A DNA stretch of 64,000 nucleotides from Kofleriaceae bacterium (lineage in GTDB: Bacteria > Myxococcota_A > Polyangia > Haliangiales > Haliangiaceae). The notes under the pieces were generated by a model. It was not told the DNA's origin. It saw only the letters and a program-made list of their open reading frames with translations, and did not search any database. Position numbers and translations under genes: made by a program. The stretch covers positions 1-64,000 of the forward strand of contig JAGPCY010000043.1 in the NCBI GenBank assembly GCA_018057825.1. Direction: 5' to 3'. This document shows positions 1 through 9,866 of this stretch, one piece after another (within the stretch, counting starts at the first letter, position 1; each line of letters opens with the position of its first letter).

Positions 1-54
<54 letters not shown>

Positions 55-126
55 CTTACAGGGCCCGGTCACGAGGTCAGTTCGCTCTGCACGGCGCCAC
101 CCGGGGAGGTGTCGCACCCGACACTG

Positions 127-175
127 CGACATGTCGGCACATGCACGCATAAGTTTGAGATCATTCGGCTAATAT
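127..175 (+). promoter_or_regulatory. Possible promoter/operator of the sigma-54 activator gene
   Basis: This is a locally AT-rich island. It holds a perfect 10-bp palindrome CGACATGTCG (127-136), a TTGAGA-like hexamer (155-160) and a TAATAT -10-like hexamer (170-175). The hexamers are too close together to pair with each other, so the -35 element is uncertain. The island favours the GTG at 274 over the GTG at 109 as the start of the downstream gene. Confidence 0.3.
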
Positions 176-273
176 CGCGCGAGGCAGCCGCGCATCGCTC
201 GCGTTACAGGCTGACGGCAAAACACCCGCGATTCTCGTTGCCCCGGTTGCGACGTGTTGTCACACTGCCGACC

Positions 274-1644
<1,371 letters not shown>

Positions 1645-1647
1645 GCT

Positions 1648-1663
1648 GCGCGCGGCCGCGCGC
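1648..1663. terminator. GC palindrome filling a convergent gap
   Basis: A perfect 16-bp palindrome, GCGCGCGGCCGCGCGC, fills almost the whole 19-bp gap between the stop codons of the sigma-54 activator and the converging lipoprotein gene. It could form a hairpin in either transcript, but no U-run follows, so its role as a terminator is inferred. Confidence 0.4.
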
Positions 1664-2986
1664 CTACCGTCGGGCGGCGACCGACAGCGCGATGATGCCG
1701 GGGACGACGTCGAGGCCGGGGCCGACGTTTTCGATCGAGCCCGGAGGTAGCGGTACGACCGAGCCGTGGCGCACCGGGCAGAAGAAGCCGGCGGGGACGT
1801 CGTCGCTGCGGAAGGTCGGGTAGTAGAACCGGCGGATGCCGTCGGCGTAGACCACGTCGCCGGCCTTGACCCAGCCGTAGCGCTCCTCGGCCGGGCCGTC
1901 GGCCATCGAGAAGTCGTGGCTGGCGCCGCGGCTGCTCCAGGTCGCGAGGTCGGACGAGGTGTGGCGCCAGATGCCGTAGTACGGGTTGAAGACCGACGGC
2001 ATGCGGGCGTCGTCCTCGGGCGAATCGTAGATCGCGTACAGCTCGAAGGTGTCGTCGACCGCGATCACGCTGGGCTGCGCGGCGCCGACCAGGACCGGGT
2101 TGGCCGGGCCCATCGCCAGCCGAGGGGTCGCGAGCGACGTCACCCGCGCGGTGCTGATGCCATAGGCGAGGTAGCTCGTGCGATCGGCGGCGGTGGCCAG
2201 GGACGAGAAGAACAGGTGGACCTGATCGCCGTCGACGATCACCTCGGGATCGGCGACCACGCCGTTGGCGGCGCCCAGCCCGGCCGGGAAGGCGTCCCGC
2301 GCCAGGAGCAGGAGGCCCTCGACCTTGCGGAAGCCCGAGCCCGCGACCGCGTAAGGGGACTCGGCAGCGGGCATGCGCGTGAAGCGCTTGCCGTCGGGCG
2401 AGAACGCCACGCCGAGCTGATACCAGGTGTAGGCCAGGCGATCGGTGTGCGGGTAGTCGACGTCGTTGCCGCCCGCGTAGAACATCACGTAGCGGCGATC
2501 GGGCGGGTTGGTCGGGACCTTGATCACCGTCGGCGTCTCGACCTTGCTGTTGTCCCAGTTGGTCGGGTCGGTGCCGGAGCGCAGGACCGGCTCGAGCTGG
2601 ACGTCCCAGTGGAGGCCGTCAGCGCTCTCGGCGTACATGATGTTGACCTGGGACTCCGTCGCGGTCGGCGTCAGCGCCGCCCCCGACGACCACCACGCCT
2701 TCCACCGCCGCTCGTCGGCGTCGTACATGACGTCGGGGTCGCCGACGCTGAGCTCGAGGTTGCCGTCGGCGAAGCGGCGCCCCGGCCGCACGATCGCGTT
2801 GCCGTCGCACCGGGTCCACGCGGTGGTCAGGGTCGGCCCACACGGGAAGGCCGGGACCCCAGGGGCGTCGGGGCTGGCGTCGACCGCCGCGTCTGGGGCG
2901 CCGCCGTCGGGGGTGACGGCGGGATCGCCGTCGCACGCCGGGAAGAGGATCAGGGACAGCGCGACAGGTGTGGCGTACCGAAACAT
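1664..2986 (-). CDS. Exported lipoprotein, glycosidase-type beta-propeller
   Basis: A 440-aa predicted lipoprotein: a hydrophobic signal ends at FPAC, then an Asp/Ala/Pro linker (about residues 20-45) of the kind common in myxobacterial surface lipoproteins. The body has repeated blade-like motifs typical of five-bladed propellers of the GH43/GH32 kind (GDPDVMYDADERRWKAWW, ADGLHWD, YVMFYAGGN, PEVIVDGDQVHLFFSS, FELYAIYDS). That fold usually binds or cleaves polysaccharide, but catalytic residues cannot be assigned by eye. Its end converges on the sigma-54 activator gene. The gene at 29509 has a similar architecture. Confidence 0.8.
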   Translation of the reverse strand: MFRYATPVALSLILFPACDGDPAVTPDGGAPDAAVDASPDAPGVPAFPCGPTLTTAWTRCDGNAIVRPGRRFADGNLELSVGDPDVMYDADERRWKAWWSSGAALTPTATESQVNIMYAESADGLHWDVQLEPVLRSGTDPTNWDNSKVETPTVIKVPTNPPDRRYVMFYAGGNDVDYPHTDRLAYTWYQLGVAFSPDGKRFTRMPAAESPYAVAGSGFRKVEGLLLLARDAFPAGLGAANGVVADPEVIVDGDQVHLFFSSLATAADRTSYLAYGISTARVTSLATPRLAMGPANPVLVGAAQPSVIAVDDTFELYAIYDSPEDDARMPSVFNPYYGIWRHTSSDLATWSSRGASHDFSMADGPAEERYGWVKAGDVVYADGIRRFYYPTFRSDDVPAGFFCPVRHGSVVPLPPGSIENVGPGLDVVPGIIALSVAARR

Positions 2987-3223
2987 CGCGACCGCGGCAG
3001 TGCACGCCCCGGGCCAGCCCGCGCTCCGTCAGAGGCGCGGCCGCGCGTCGATCGTGTGGTCAGGCGCGACAGCCGGCGGCGCACCCCGCTCCGGCTGTCG
3101 ACTTTCGCGACGCGCGGTCGCGCGGCTCCGCCTGGCCGCACGACCCGACTTCCTCGCACGGCGCCGCGACCATCCAGGAGCTGCCGTCGCGACCGCGCGT
3201 GGCGGCCGTGGCACAGTCGCGCC

Positions 3224-4057
3224 ATGATCACGATCCTCGGCACCGGTCTTCTGGGCGCGAACTTCGCGCGTGCGCTCCACGGCAAGGGCCACGCCGTGCG
3301 GGTGTGGAACCGCACCGCCACCCGCGCCGCGCCGCTGGCGGCCGAGGGCCTGGAGGTGTTCACCGACGCCGCCGCCGCGGTCGACGGCGCCGAGCGGATC
3401 CACGTCGTGGTGTCCGATGACGCCGCGGTCGACGGCGTGCTGGCCGCGGCGCGCTGCGCGCCGGGCGCGCTGGTGATCGATCACACCACGACCTCGACCG
3501 CCGGGGCCCGGGCCCGCACCGCGCGCACCGATCTCACCTACGTCCACGCCCCGGTGTTCATGGGCCCGCAGAACGCTCGCGACGGCACCGGACTCATGCT
3601 GGTGTCGGGCGAGCGCGACCGCGTCGCGCGGGTCACCCCGCTGCTCGCGCCGATGACCGGCAAGCTGCTCGATCTCGGCGAGCGGGTCGACGCCGCGGCC
3701 GCGATGAAGCTCGTGGGCAACACCTTCCTCATGGGCTTCACCGCGGCGGTCGCCGATCTGCTGGCGGTCGGCAAGGCGGTCGGGATGGCGCCGGCCGACG
3801 CCATCGCGCTGTTCGATCACTTCAACCCGGGCGCGATGACCGCGGCCCGGGCTCGACGCATGGCCTCGGGCGACTACGCCACGCCGTCGTGGGAGCTGGC
3901 GATGGCGCGCAAGGACGCCGGCCTGGTGCTGGCCGAGGCCGAGCTGGCCGAGGTCGCGCTCCTCTTGGTGCCGACGATCGCCGCGCGGATGGACGCGCTG
4001 ATCGCGCGCGGCCACGGCCACGACGATTGGTCGGTCCTCGGCAAGGACGCGCTGTGA
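3224..4057 (+). CDS. NAD(P)-dependent 3-hydroxyisobutyrate-dehydrogenase-like oxidoreductase
   Basis: Cytoplasmic beta-hydroxyacid-type dehydrogenase of 277 aa. The Rossmann fold opens with GTGLLG (residues 5-10) and VRVWNRT, where Arg suggests a preference for NADP. The substrate region has APVFMGPQNARDG, and the catalytic Lys helix is AAAMKLVGN with the usual Asn three residues on. The length is slightly under the family norm (about 290). The frame is open far upstream, but only the ATG at 3224 begins at the family's natural N-terminus (MITILGTG). The substrate is unknown; imine reductases and glyoxylate reductases share this fold. Confidence 0.88.
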   Translation: MITILGTGLLGANFARALHGKGHAVRVWNRTATRAAPLAAEGLEVFTDAAAAVDGAERIHVVVSDDAAVDGVLAAARCAPGALVIDHTTTSTAGARARTARTDLTYVHAPVFMGPQNARDGTGLMLVSGERDRVARVTPLLAPMTGKLLDLGERVDAAAAMKLVGNTFLMGFTAAVADLLAVGKAVGMAPADAIALFDHFNPGAMTAARARRMASGDYATPSWELAMARKDAGLVLAEAELAEVALLLVPTIAARMDALIARGHGHDDWSVLGKDAL

Positions 4058-4100
4058 TGGGCCGCTGGACGAGCTGCCTGGCGAGCTGCCGTAGGCGCCG

Positions 4101-5249
4101 TCAGCGCGCGGCGGCCAGGTGGATCAGCCCGCGACCCGCGGCGGCCCCGCGATCGAAGATGACGTAACGATCGATCAAGAGCGGCAGGCCGAGGATCGAG
4201 CGCCCGCCCTGCGAACCGCCGTCGCCCTGGAGGTAGGCCAGGGCCTCGCCACGCCGCCCCGCGTCGCGCTGCCAATAGGCCGCGGGCGGGATGGTCACGG
4301 TGGCGACCCCGCCGTCCGGGGCCTCGAAGGTCAGGTGCAGCGGCGGCCACCGCGTCAGGTCGAGGTCGGCGTTGGCCAGGCCGGACGGCGCACCGACCGC
4401 GTGGGTGTCGAGGGCCGCCGCCAGCGCTGGCGCGATCGCCGCGAAGCTGGCCCGCACCGCGTCGAAGACCGGCTGCGCGAAGACCAGGGCGTTGGTGCCG
4501 CTGTCGACGATCGCGTTCGAGCCCAGGGGATCGCTGGCCGCCACCGGCGCGACCGCGATCGCCGGCTGATCGCCGACCGCGATCGCGGTGAGGTTGACGC
4601 CGTACCAGAGATCGTGGACCACGGCGAGGGTCGTGCGCTCGCCTTGGTACAGCTCGGTGGCCGCGGCGACGTCGCCCAGGACCAGGACGCCGTGGTTCTG
4701 CGGGTCGCGGGCCGGCGCGTCGGTCGCCAGGCACACCGAGGCACGCCGGATCGCGAGCGCGAACGCGTCGGGCACGAGGCCGGCCTGCTCGAGCTGGGTG
4801 AAGTACGGCGGCAGATCGATCAGCGCACCGGCGAGGACCTGCTCGGGCGGATAGCGTCCGGCCCAGGTGTCGCCGGGCAGCCGGTAGGCGGCGTCGAGCG
4901 GCGTGTAGGCCAGGCCCAGGATGCCCTGGGCGCCGCCGAAGACCGCGGCGGTCTCGCCGTAGGTCACGGCCAGGCACGCGTCGGGCAAGGTCACGTCGCC
5001 GAGCCCGACCGCGGCCTGCACCACCGCGCCGGTCCACCGCCCGGCGCCGTACTCGATGGCCTGGGCCAGCTCGGTGGTCCGCGCCGCCGCCTTCGCCGGA
5101 TCGAACCACTGGCCATCGATCGCCAGGGTGCTCGACCCGGTGTCGACGAGCACGGTCACCGGCGTGGCGGCCGCGCCGACGGTGATCGTGCAGGTGTAGT
5201 CGCTGCCCATGACGACGTTCGACAGCGGCACCCGGACGATCGCGGCCAT
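4101..5249 (-). CDS. Pepsin-like (family A1) aspartic protease homologue
   Basis: A 382-aa two-lobed aspartic protease homologue. The N-lobe catalytic motif is VDTGSS, followed by a TLAIDGQWFD strand. The C-lobe motif is IVDSGTN, followed by ALVFAQ. ILGLAY and ILGLPLL match the hydrophobic-Gly motifs that follow each active site. A1 peptidases are mainly eukaryotic, with rare bacterial members. No signal peptide is visible at the ATG at 5249 (MAAIVRV), and the homology begins almost at once, so there is no room for a long propeptide. The longer open frame (to 5807) has no plausible leader and overlaps the start of the next lipoprotein gene. Confidence 0.82.
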   Translation of the reverse strand: MAAIVRVPLSNVVMGSDYTCTITVGAAATPVTVLVDTGSSTLAIDGQWFDPAKAAARTTELAQAIEYGAGRWTGAVVQAAVGLGDVTLPDACLAVTYGETAAVFGGAQGILGLAYTPLDAAYRLPGDTWAGRYPPEQVLAGALIDLPPYFTQLEQAGLVPDAFALAIRRASVCLATDAPARDPQNHGVLVLGDVAAATELYQGERTTLAVVHDLWYGVNLTAIAVGDQPAIAVAPVAASDPLGSNAIVDSGTNALVFAQPVFDAVRASFAAIAPALAAALDTHAVGAPSGLANADLDLTRWPPLHLTFEAPDGGVATVTIPPAAYWQRDAGRRGEALAYLQGDGGSQGGRSILGLPLLIDRYVIFDRGAAAGRGLIHLAAAR

Positions 5250-5325
5250 GGCCGGCAGCCTAGCGCACCGAACGGTCTGAGATGCCTGCGGCGACGCCGG
5301 CGCCGCCGCGGTGGCGCCCGATCGA

Positions 5326-5649
5326 TCAGTCGGTCGGGTCGCCCGGGGGCAGGCCGGTGTTGCAGCCCTCGGAGCAGGTCGACTTCTTGTAGAGGCCCGA
5401 GCCGAGCGGGCAGTAGCAGACCGTCCACGGCTGCTTGTTGGAGCAGAACGCGCGGCCGCAGATCGCCTCGGGGACCAGCGAGAACGTGGTGTCGGGGTTG
5501 AGCAGCGACTGCGGGACGTCGACCGGGACGTCGACCACGCGCGGCGCCGCCTCGGCGACGTCGGACTCGGTCGGCTGGTCGCTCTCGACGCAGGCGGTGG
5601 TGGCGACGCTGAGGACCAAGGCGAACGACAGGAACATGCGCTTGAGCAT
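5326..5649 (-). CDS. Small Cys-rich lipoprotein
   Basis: A 107-aa exported protein. The signal peptide MLKRMFLSFALVLSVATTAC ends in a lipobox-like Cys, followed by an acidic stretch (VESDQPTESDVAEA). The mature C-terminus of about 45 residues has six cysteines in the pairs CGRAFC, CYC and CSEGC, which would suit disulfide pairing outside the cytoplasm. A strong ribosome-binding site, AAGGAGATCC, precedes the ATG at 5649. Four other genes in the window (12737, 30848, 40169, 47566) share the plan of lipobox, acidic spacer and small mature domain. Function unknown. Confidence 0.8.
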   Translation of the reverse strand: MLKRMFLSFALVLSVATTACVESDQPTESDVAEAAPRVVDVPVDVPQSLLNPDTTFSLVPEAICGRAFCSNKQPWTVCYCPLGSGLYKKSTCSEGCNTGLPPGDPTD

Positions 5650-5853
5650 CGGATCTCCTTCGCGGAGCGGCGACGTCGCGTCATGCGACCTCGGCCCCGC
5701 GTCACCCGTGCTAGCGCGCGCGCCGGCGCGATCGATCGATCCTGTGGGAGGTGCGTGAGGGTCGGTGAGAGGTCCGTGCGCATCCGTCCGGGGTGAACGG
5801 TGAGCAAGCGCGCGAGATGACGACGCGCCGGCGGCGGCGAGGGGGCGGGAGAC

Positions 5854-5997
5854 GAGACCGAGACCGAGGCGGAGACCGAGGCGGAGACCGAGACCGAGAC
5901 CGAGGCGGAGACCGAGACCGAGGCGGAGACCGAGGCGGAGACCGAGACCGAGGCGGAGACCGAGGCGGAGACCGAGACCGAGACCGAGGCGGAGACC
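5854..5997. repeat. Hexanucleotide array B, 24 units
   Basis: Exactly 144 bp: 16 GAGACC and 8 GAGGCG units and no mixed forms. It sits in the 374-bp gap between the 5' end of the Cys-rich lipoprotein gene and the stop codon of the DUF1801 gene, 26 bp from that stop. The rest of the gap (5650-5853) must hold the promoter of the lipoprotein gene, but I see no clear boxes there. Confidence 0.95.
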
Positions 5998-6023
5998 TCG
6001 GGGGCGGAAACGGGAGGTCAAAC

Positions 6024-6608
6024 TCAGCGCGGCGACGGGCGGTAGCGCGCGCGCATGGCCGCGACCGAGGCCCGCACCAAGGACGCCAGCGCCGGGCGGT
6101 CGACGTCGGCGACCCGCGCCAGGTACAGACAGGCCTTGGCGGTCTTGTGGCGGCCCAGGCGCGCCAGGAGCGCGGTGCGCTCGGTGAAGCCGTCCATCAG
6201 GTACACGGTGACGCCGGCGCTGCGCACCGCGAAGGCCACGATCGGCCAGTCGCCCTCGCGACCGCTGTCGTAGACGTAGCGCAGGCTGCCGTAGCCGACG
6301 ATGCCGGAGCCCCAGATCACCGGCGGCTGCCGGGTCGCGGTTCGCATGATCGCGTCGAGGGTCTCAGCGTCGGCCCGGCGCGATCGCGACAGCTTCGCGA
6401 GGTAGGTGTCGAAGCCGATCGCGGTCGGCCCGGTCTTGGCCGCGGCGGTGCGCGCCTTGGGCTTGGGTCGGGCGGCCCCGGCGGTGGCCGCGGTCCGCTT
6501 CGAGGCGGCGGGGGCGGCGGTCGGCTTGCTCGGCGTCGTCTTGCCGGATGTCCGGGTTCCGGACAGCCGGCTCGTACGCGCACGGGAGGTGGTCGCCATG
6601 ACCTCCAT
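6024..6608 (-). CDS. DUF1801 (YdhG-like) domain protein with a basic Ala/Lys-rich tail
   Basis: Predicted cytoplasmic protein of 194 aa. Residues about 1-65 are a low-complexity Ala/Thr/Lys/Arg/Pro tail of histone-H1-like composition. The rest matches the DUF1801 fold: YLAKLSRSRRADAETLDAIM, then PVIWGSGIVGYGS, VAFAVRSAGVTVYLM and the C-terminal helix CLYLARVADVD. The basic tail suggests nucleic-acid binding, by inference. An internal ATG at 6599 is preceded by GGAG and is an equally plausible start. Biochemical function is unknown. Confidence 0.8.
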   Translation of the reverse strand: MEVMATTSRARTSRLSGTRTSGKTTPSKPTAAPAASKRTAATAGAARPKPKARTAAAKTGPTAIGFDTYLAKLSRSRRADAETLDAIMRTATRQPPVIWGSGIVGYGSLRYVYDSGREGDWPIVAFAVRSAGVTVYLMDGFTERTALLARLGRHKTAKACLYLARVADVDRPALASLVRASVAAMRARYRPSPR

Positions 6609-6689
6609 GGTGCCACGGCGCGACACCGGACCGGGCCGGTCGGACGCCACCTCCGCGTTCAACCGCCGCCAGAGGTCCGCTCCGGGCCC

Positions 6690-7844
6690 CTACGGGCAGC
6701 GACCGCCCGGACCGCCGAAGTCGTAGGGAAAGCCCCGGGTCGTGTTCACGATCTGCCGGACCGCCGCGCAGTCGTCGTTGCCCTCGGCCAGGAAGAACCC
6801 GTCGAGGTGGTCGACCAGGTCGACCCCGGGTTCGCCGATGTTGCGCAGCGCCGCGGTCCGCAGGTACATCGGCTGCACCTTCAAGACGCTCAGGTGGTCG
6901 CCGGCCAGGCCGTCGTCGTCGCCGCTGCCGCCGTCGCCGAGGTCCCACAAGACCTCGGTGGTCAGGTTCTCGCCGACGTCCTGGCCGAGCTCCCCGGTCG
7001 GGGCCGGCGCCCGGGTCACGGTGGTGTCGGCGTTGTAGCCCCAGCCGCCGCCGGAGTTCGAGTCGCCGTAGAACGGCGCGCCGAGGATCGCCATCGCCCA
7101 GTAGGTCGCGAAGCCCTCGGACCACGCCAGGTTGGGATCGGTGGGCGAACCGTCGTGGGGCCCACCTGGGCTGTCGCTGCGGCCGACGGTGTCCTCGATG
7201 AAGTGGCCGAGCTCGTGGACGATCACGGTGTCGTCGTAGCCGTCGTCGTCGCTGGCCGCGCCCAGGAGGTGGATCGTGGCGTCGCCGCTGTAGTAGGTGC
7301 CGTCGTTCGAGCCGCGCTCCCAGATCGCGGTGACCGGGACCGGCATGACGCCGAGGTCGCCCAGGGTCAGATCGGCCGAGCGCACCGCCATGTCGAAGAC
7401 GTTGAAGGCCTCGGCGACGCCGGCCGCGCTCTCCGGGATCAGCAGGTCGACGTCGGCGCCGTCGTAGGTGAAGGTCTCGCCGCCGAAGCCGTGGACCATG
7501 CGGTCGCGCCGCACCACCCGGATCGGACGCTCAGGGCTCTCGTTCATCGCCGCGGCCAAGAGGTGGACCGGACCGTCGGGCTCGACCAGCGGCTCGACGA
7601 AGGCGAAGGTGTAGCGGCCCTCGTCGTCGGTGGTCGTGGTCGCCAGGACCGCGCCGTCGGCGTCGGAGATCAGGCTGACCGTGATCGCCCGGGCCGGCGT
7701 CGGCACCAGCTCGGTCGCCAGCCGGCCGTTCGAGAGCTGGGCGCGATCCTCGTAGGTGACCACGCCGGTCAGGCTGGGCGGCCCATCGGAGCCGCCGCAC
7801 GCGGCCACCGCGAGGAGCGCCGCGGCGATCGTCCGGGCGCTCAT
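6690..7844 (-). CDS. Zinc-metalloprotease lipoprotein (HExxH)
   Basis: A 384-aa predicted lipoprotein; its signal ends ALLAVAACGG. An N-terminal Ig/carboxypeptidase-regulatory-like beta domain (LTGVVTYEDRA, TTDDEGRYTFAFVEP) precedes a peptidase domain with VIVHELGHFIEDT (zinc ligands His-His plus catalytic Glu). The WSEGFATYW segment downstream fits the third (Glu) ligand of a gluzincin. It is probably anchored outside the cytoplasmic membrane. Its ATG overlaps the stop of the upstream gene (ATGA), so the pair is translationally coupled. The gene at 40750 encodes a similar peptidase. Confidence 0.82.
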   Translation of the reverse strand: MSARTIAAALLAVAACGGSDGPPSLTGVVTYEDRAQLSNGRLATELVPTPARAITVSLISDADGAVLATTTTDDEGRYTFAFVEPLVEPDGPVHLLAAAMNESPERPIRVVRRDRMVHGFGGETFTYDGADVDLLIPESAAGVAEAFNVFDMAVRSADLTLGDLGVMPVPVTAIWERGSNDGTYYSGDATIHLLGAASDDDGYDDTVIVHELGHFIEDTVGRSDSPGGPHDGSPTDPNLAWSEGFATYWAMAILGAPFYGDSNSGGGWGYNADTTVTRAPAPTGELGQDVGENLTTEVLWDLGDGGSGDDDGLAGDHLSVLKVQPMYLRTAALRNIGEPGVDLVDHLDGFFLAEGNDDCAAVRQIVNTTRGFPYDFGGPGGRCP

Positions 7845-8284
7845 CGCCGCACCTCCGCGACCCCGACGCCGTTGACCCGACGGACCGTGACCGGCGTCGG
7901 CTTGGCGACCGGGGCCGGCGCGCCCAGCCGCACGAGCTGGCTCCTGCTGCGGCCTCCGGCGCGCACGGTCACGACGACGTCGCGACCAGCGCCGGGCGCC
8001 ACCGCGACCGGGACCACGAGCTGGCGCCGCGCCTGCGCCGCGGTCGCGCCGAACCGGGCGATCCGGCCGTCGACCTCGACCTCGAGGACGTCGACCGCGC
8101 GATGCGGGATGGCGTCGACCACGACCTGCCAGCCGGCGTCGCTGGGCTGCGCGAGCGCGGTGAGGCTGACCGGCGCGGACGGCTTGGGATGGCCGTGGCC
8201 AGAACGGTGACGCTCGGCGAGGGCTGGGGCCGTGAGCGCAGCGAGCGCCAGGGCGGAGGTGAAGACGAGGGCGACGGCACGCAT
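7841..8284 (-). CDS. Small exported protein, function unknown
   Basis: A 147-aa protein with a Sec signal (MRAVALVFTSALALAALTAPALA, cut after ALA) and a mature part of about 124 residues that looks beta-rich (WQVVVDAIPHRAVDVLEVEVDGR, QLVVPVAVAPGAG, RDVVVTVRAGGRS). It could be a single Ig/FN3-like module. There is no lipobox Cys. It is the first gene of a coupled pair with the HExxH lipoprotein, so it may be a partner or chaperone of that protease. I do not recognise a family. Confidence 0.7.
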   Translation of the reverse strand: MRAVALVFTSALALAALTAPALAERHRSGHGHPKPSAPVSLTALAQPSDAGWQVVVDAIPHRAVDVLEVEVDGRIARFGATAAQARRQLVVPVAVAPGAGRDVVVTVRAGGRSRSQLVRLGAPAPVAKPTPVTVRRVNGVGVAEVRR

Positions 8285-8475
8285 ATCCGAACAGCGTAGC
8301 CGGCCGCGACGACGGGGTCGACGTGCGCCTGCTCACAGCCCTGCGGCCGCGGCGCCTCACGCTCCGGCTCGGCGGGCCGACGCGGCGGCCGTGCTACGGT
8401 GGAGGCAATGGTGGAGCCAATGGCGCGGCGCGCGACCTCGCGAGCGACGCCACCGCGCGTCGGCGCAGGTCGGCG

Positions 8476-8862
8476 ATGAGCGGCGCGCCCCGACGGTGCC
8501 TGCGGTGCGGCCTGCTCAACGAGAGCTACGTCGCGACCTGCGGATGTGGCTTCGCCCTCGACGGTACCGCCGGCCGGGCCCGCGACGAGCTGGGGCGCGA
8601 CGCCGCGGTCAAGGGCTGGGCGACGATCCTCGGCCTCGTCATCGCGCTGGTCGCGACCGCGGCGTGGGCGGCCCTGGCCCTGCACGACGTGGCCGACCCG
8701 GGGCAGCGGCGGACCTGGGCGTCGTTTCTGGTGTTCGGCGGCATCGCCGGGATCTGGTTGTACGTCCACGTCGTCCGCGCCTTCCTGGCCTGGCGCCGGG
8801 CCCGCGCCCTCTTGGCCGCGTTGCCCGAGCTGCCGAGCGCCCGGGCGGTGCGGCGCGGCTGA
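8476..8862 (+). CDS. Small zinc-ribbon membrane protein
   Basis: A 128-aa protein. The N-terminus has a rubredoxin-like ribbon, CLRCG then CGCG, giving four to five candidate zinc ligands. Two hydrophobic helices follow (about 47-67, ATILGLVIALVATAAWAALAL, and 80-102, WASFLVFGGIAGIWLYVHVV), with a basic loop and tail. The start is the ATG at 8476, just before the ribbon; the longer frame adds only low-complexity residues. Divergent from the gene at 7841. Function unknown. Confidence 0.65.
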   Translation: MSGAPRRCLRCGLLNESYVATCGCGFALDGTAGRARDELGRDAAVKGWATILGLVIALVATAAWAALALHDVADPGQRRTWASFLVFGGIAGIWLYVHVVRAFLAWRRARALLAALPELPSARAVRRG

Positions 8863-8928
8863 TCGCGGCGGCGCGCGAAGGCGCCAGGTGGACTTGTCGT
8901 CGGGCGCTGACCGTGGCGAGATGGTGGG

Positions 8929-9162
8929 ATGCGTCTACGCACCCTCGTGATCAGCCTGTCCTTCGCGTTCACCGTCGCGGCGTGTGGCGGCAAGGCCAAG
9001 CCGGCGGCGCCGGCCGAGCCCACCCCGTCGGAGCCGGCCCCCACCGACCCGGAGCTGGTGTGCTGCACGATCGCGTCGGCCGGCGACCTGCAGAGCGGCA
9101 TGGTCCCGGTCGAGGACTGCCCGGAGGAGAACCGGACGCCGGACGCCTGCGGCAACGAGTGA
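8929..9162 (+). CDS. Small lipoprotein
   Basis: A 77-aa exported protein: signal MRLRTLVISLSFAFTVAAC with lipobox VAAC, then GGKAKP and a Pro/Ala/Glu linker, and a short Cys-containing tail (CCTIAS, DCPEE, DACGNE). The CGGKAKP start recurs in the lipoprotein at 31423, so they may share a leader origin. Function unknown. Confidence 0.7.
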   Translation: MRLRTLVISLSFAFTVAACGGKAKPAAPAEPTPSEPAPTDPELVCCTIASAGDLQSGMVPVEDCPEENRTPDACGNE

Positions 9163-9263
9163 CGGCGGCCCCAGCCCGCGCGTGACGCCTCGCGTCGGGC
9201 GCCGCGGCGCCGCGGCGGTGCGATCGGCGCTTCCGATCGCGACTCGCCCGGCGTCCAAGGGGT

Positions 9264-9866
9264 ATGGACCTGGTGGCCGTGGCGCCCCCTTCCGAACCGA
9301 GGCCCGAGGGCGATCCGACCGTGGCCTTGGCCCGGGCCGGTGACGCCGCGGCGTTCGCGCGCCTGTACCACCAGCACGTCGATCGGGTCTACGCGCGCCT
9401 GACCCATCTGGTCGGTCCGATCAGCGAGCGTGACGACCTCTTGCAGCAGACCTTCTTGCGCGTCCACCGCGCGTTGCCGCAGTTCCGCGGCGAGGCCGAC
9501 CTCGCGACGTTCATCCACCGGATCGCGGTGAACGTCGCCCTCGACCACCTGCGCGGGCAGCGACGGCGGCCCCTGGTCTTCGACGACGACGCGCTCGCGG
9601 CGATGACGTCCGGGGCCAGCGACCCGGGAGCCCGCGCCGCCGGCCGCGAGGAGCTGGCGCGGGTGTTCGCGTTGCTCGCCGAGCTGCCGCCCGAGCAGCG
9701 CGTGGCCTTCGTCTTGATCGCGATCGACGGCCTGACCGCGCGCGAGGCCGGCGAGCTCCTGGGCATCACGACCGACGCCGCCAAGCAGCGCGCGCTGACC
9801 GCGCGTCGCGCCCTGACGACCCGCCTGGCCGCCGCGACCGGGCCGCGCCCGCCGAGGACCCCATGA
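9264..9866 (+). CDS. ECF-type RNA polymerase sigma factor
   Basis: A 200-aa sigma-70-family ECF factor. Region 2 is at about residues 28-100 (FARLYHQHVDRVYARL, DDLLQQTFLRVHRALPQFRGEADLATFIHRIAVNVALDHLR) and region 4 at about 130-185 (LPPEQRVAFVLIAIDGLTAREAGELLGITTDAAKQRALTARR). It directs transcription in response to an envelope or cell-state signal. Its stop overlaps the start of the next gene (ATGA), the usual coupling of a sigma factor to its regulator. The target regulon cannot be told from this window. Confidence 0.93.
   Translation: MDLVAVAPPSEPRPEGDPTVALARAGDAAAFARLYHQHVDRVYARLTHLVGPISERDDLLQQTFLRVHRALPQFRGEADLATFIHRIAVNVALDHLRGQRRRPLVFDDDALAAMTSGASDPGARAAGREELARVFALLAELPPEQRVAFVLIAIDGLTAREAGELLGITTDAAKQRALTARRALTTRLAAATGPRPPRTP

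Noticed and set aside
1766-3223. A long upstream extension of the dehydrogenase frame
   Set aside because: It is antisense to the propeller lipoprotein and lacks homology; the dehydrogenase fold begins at 3224.
5793-8210. An 805-residue plus-strand frame
   Set aside because: Antisense to the DUF1801, HExxH and small exported genes and crossing array B; its codon pattern is a GC shadow.
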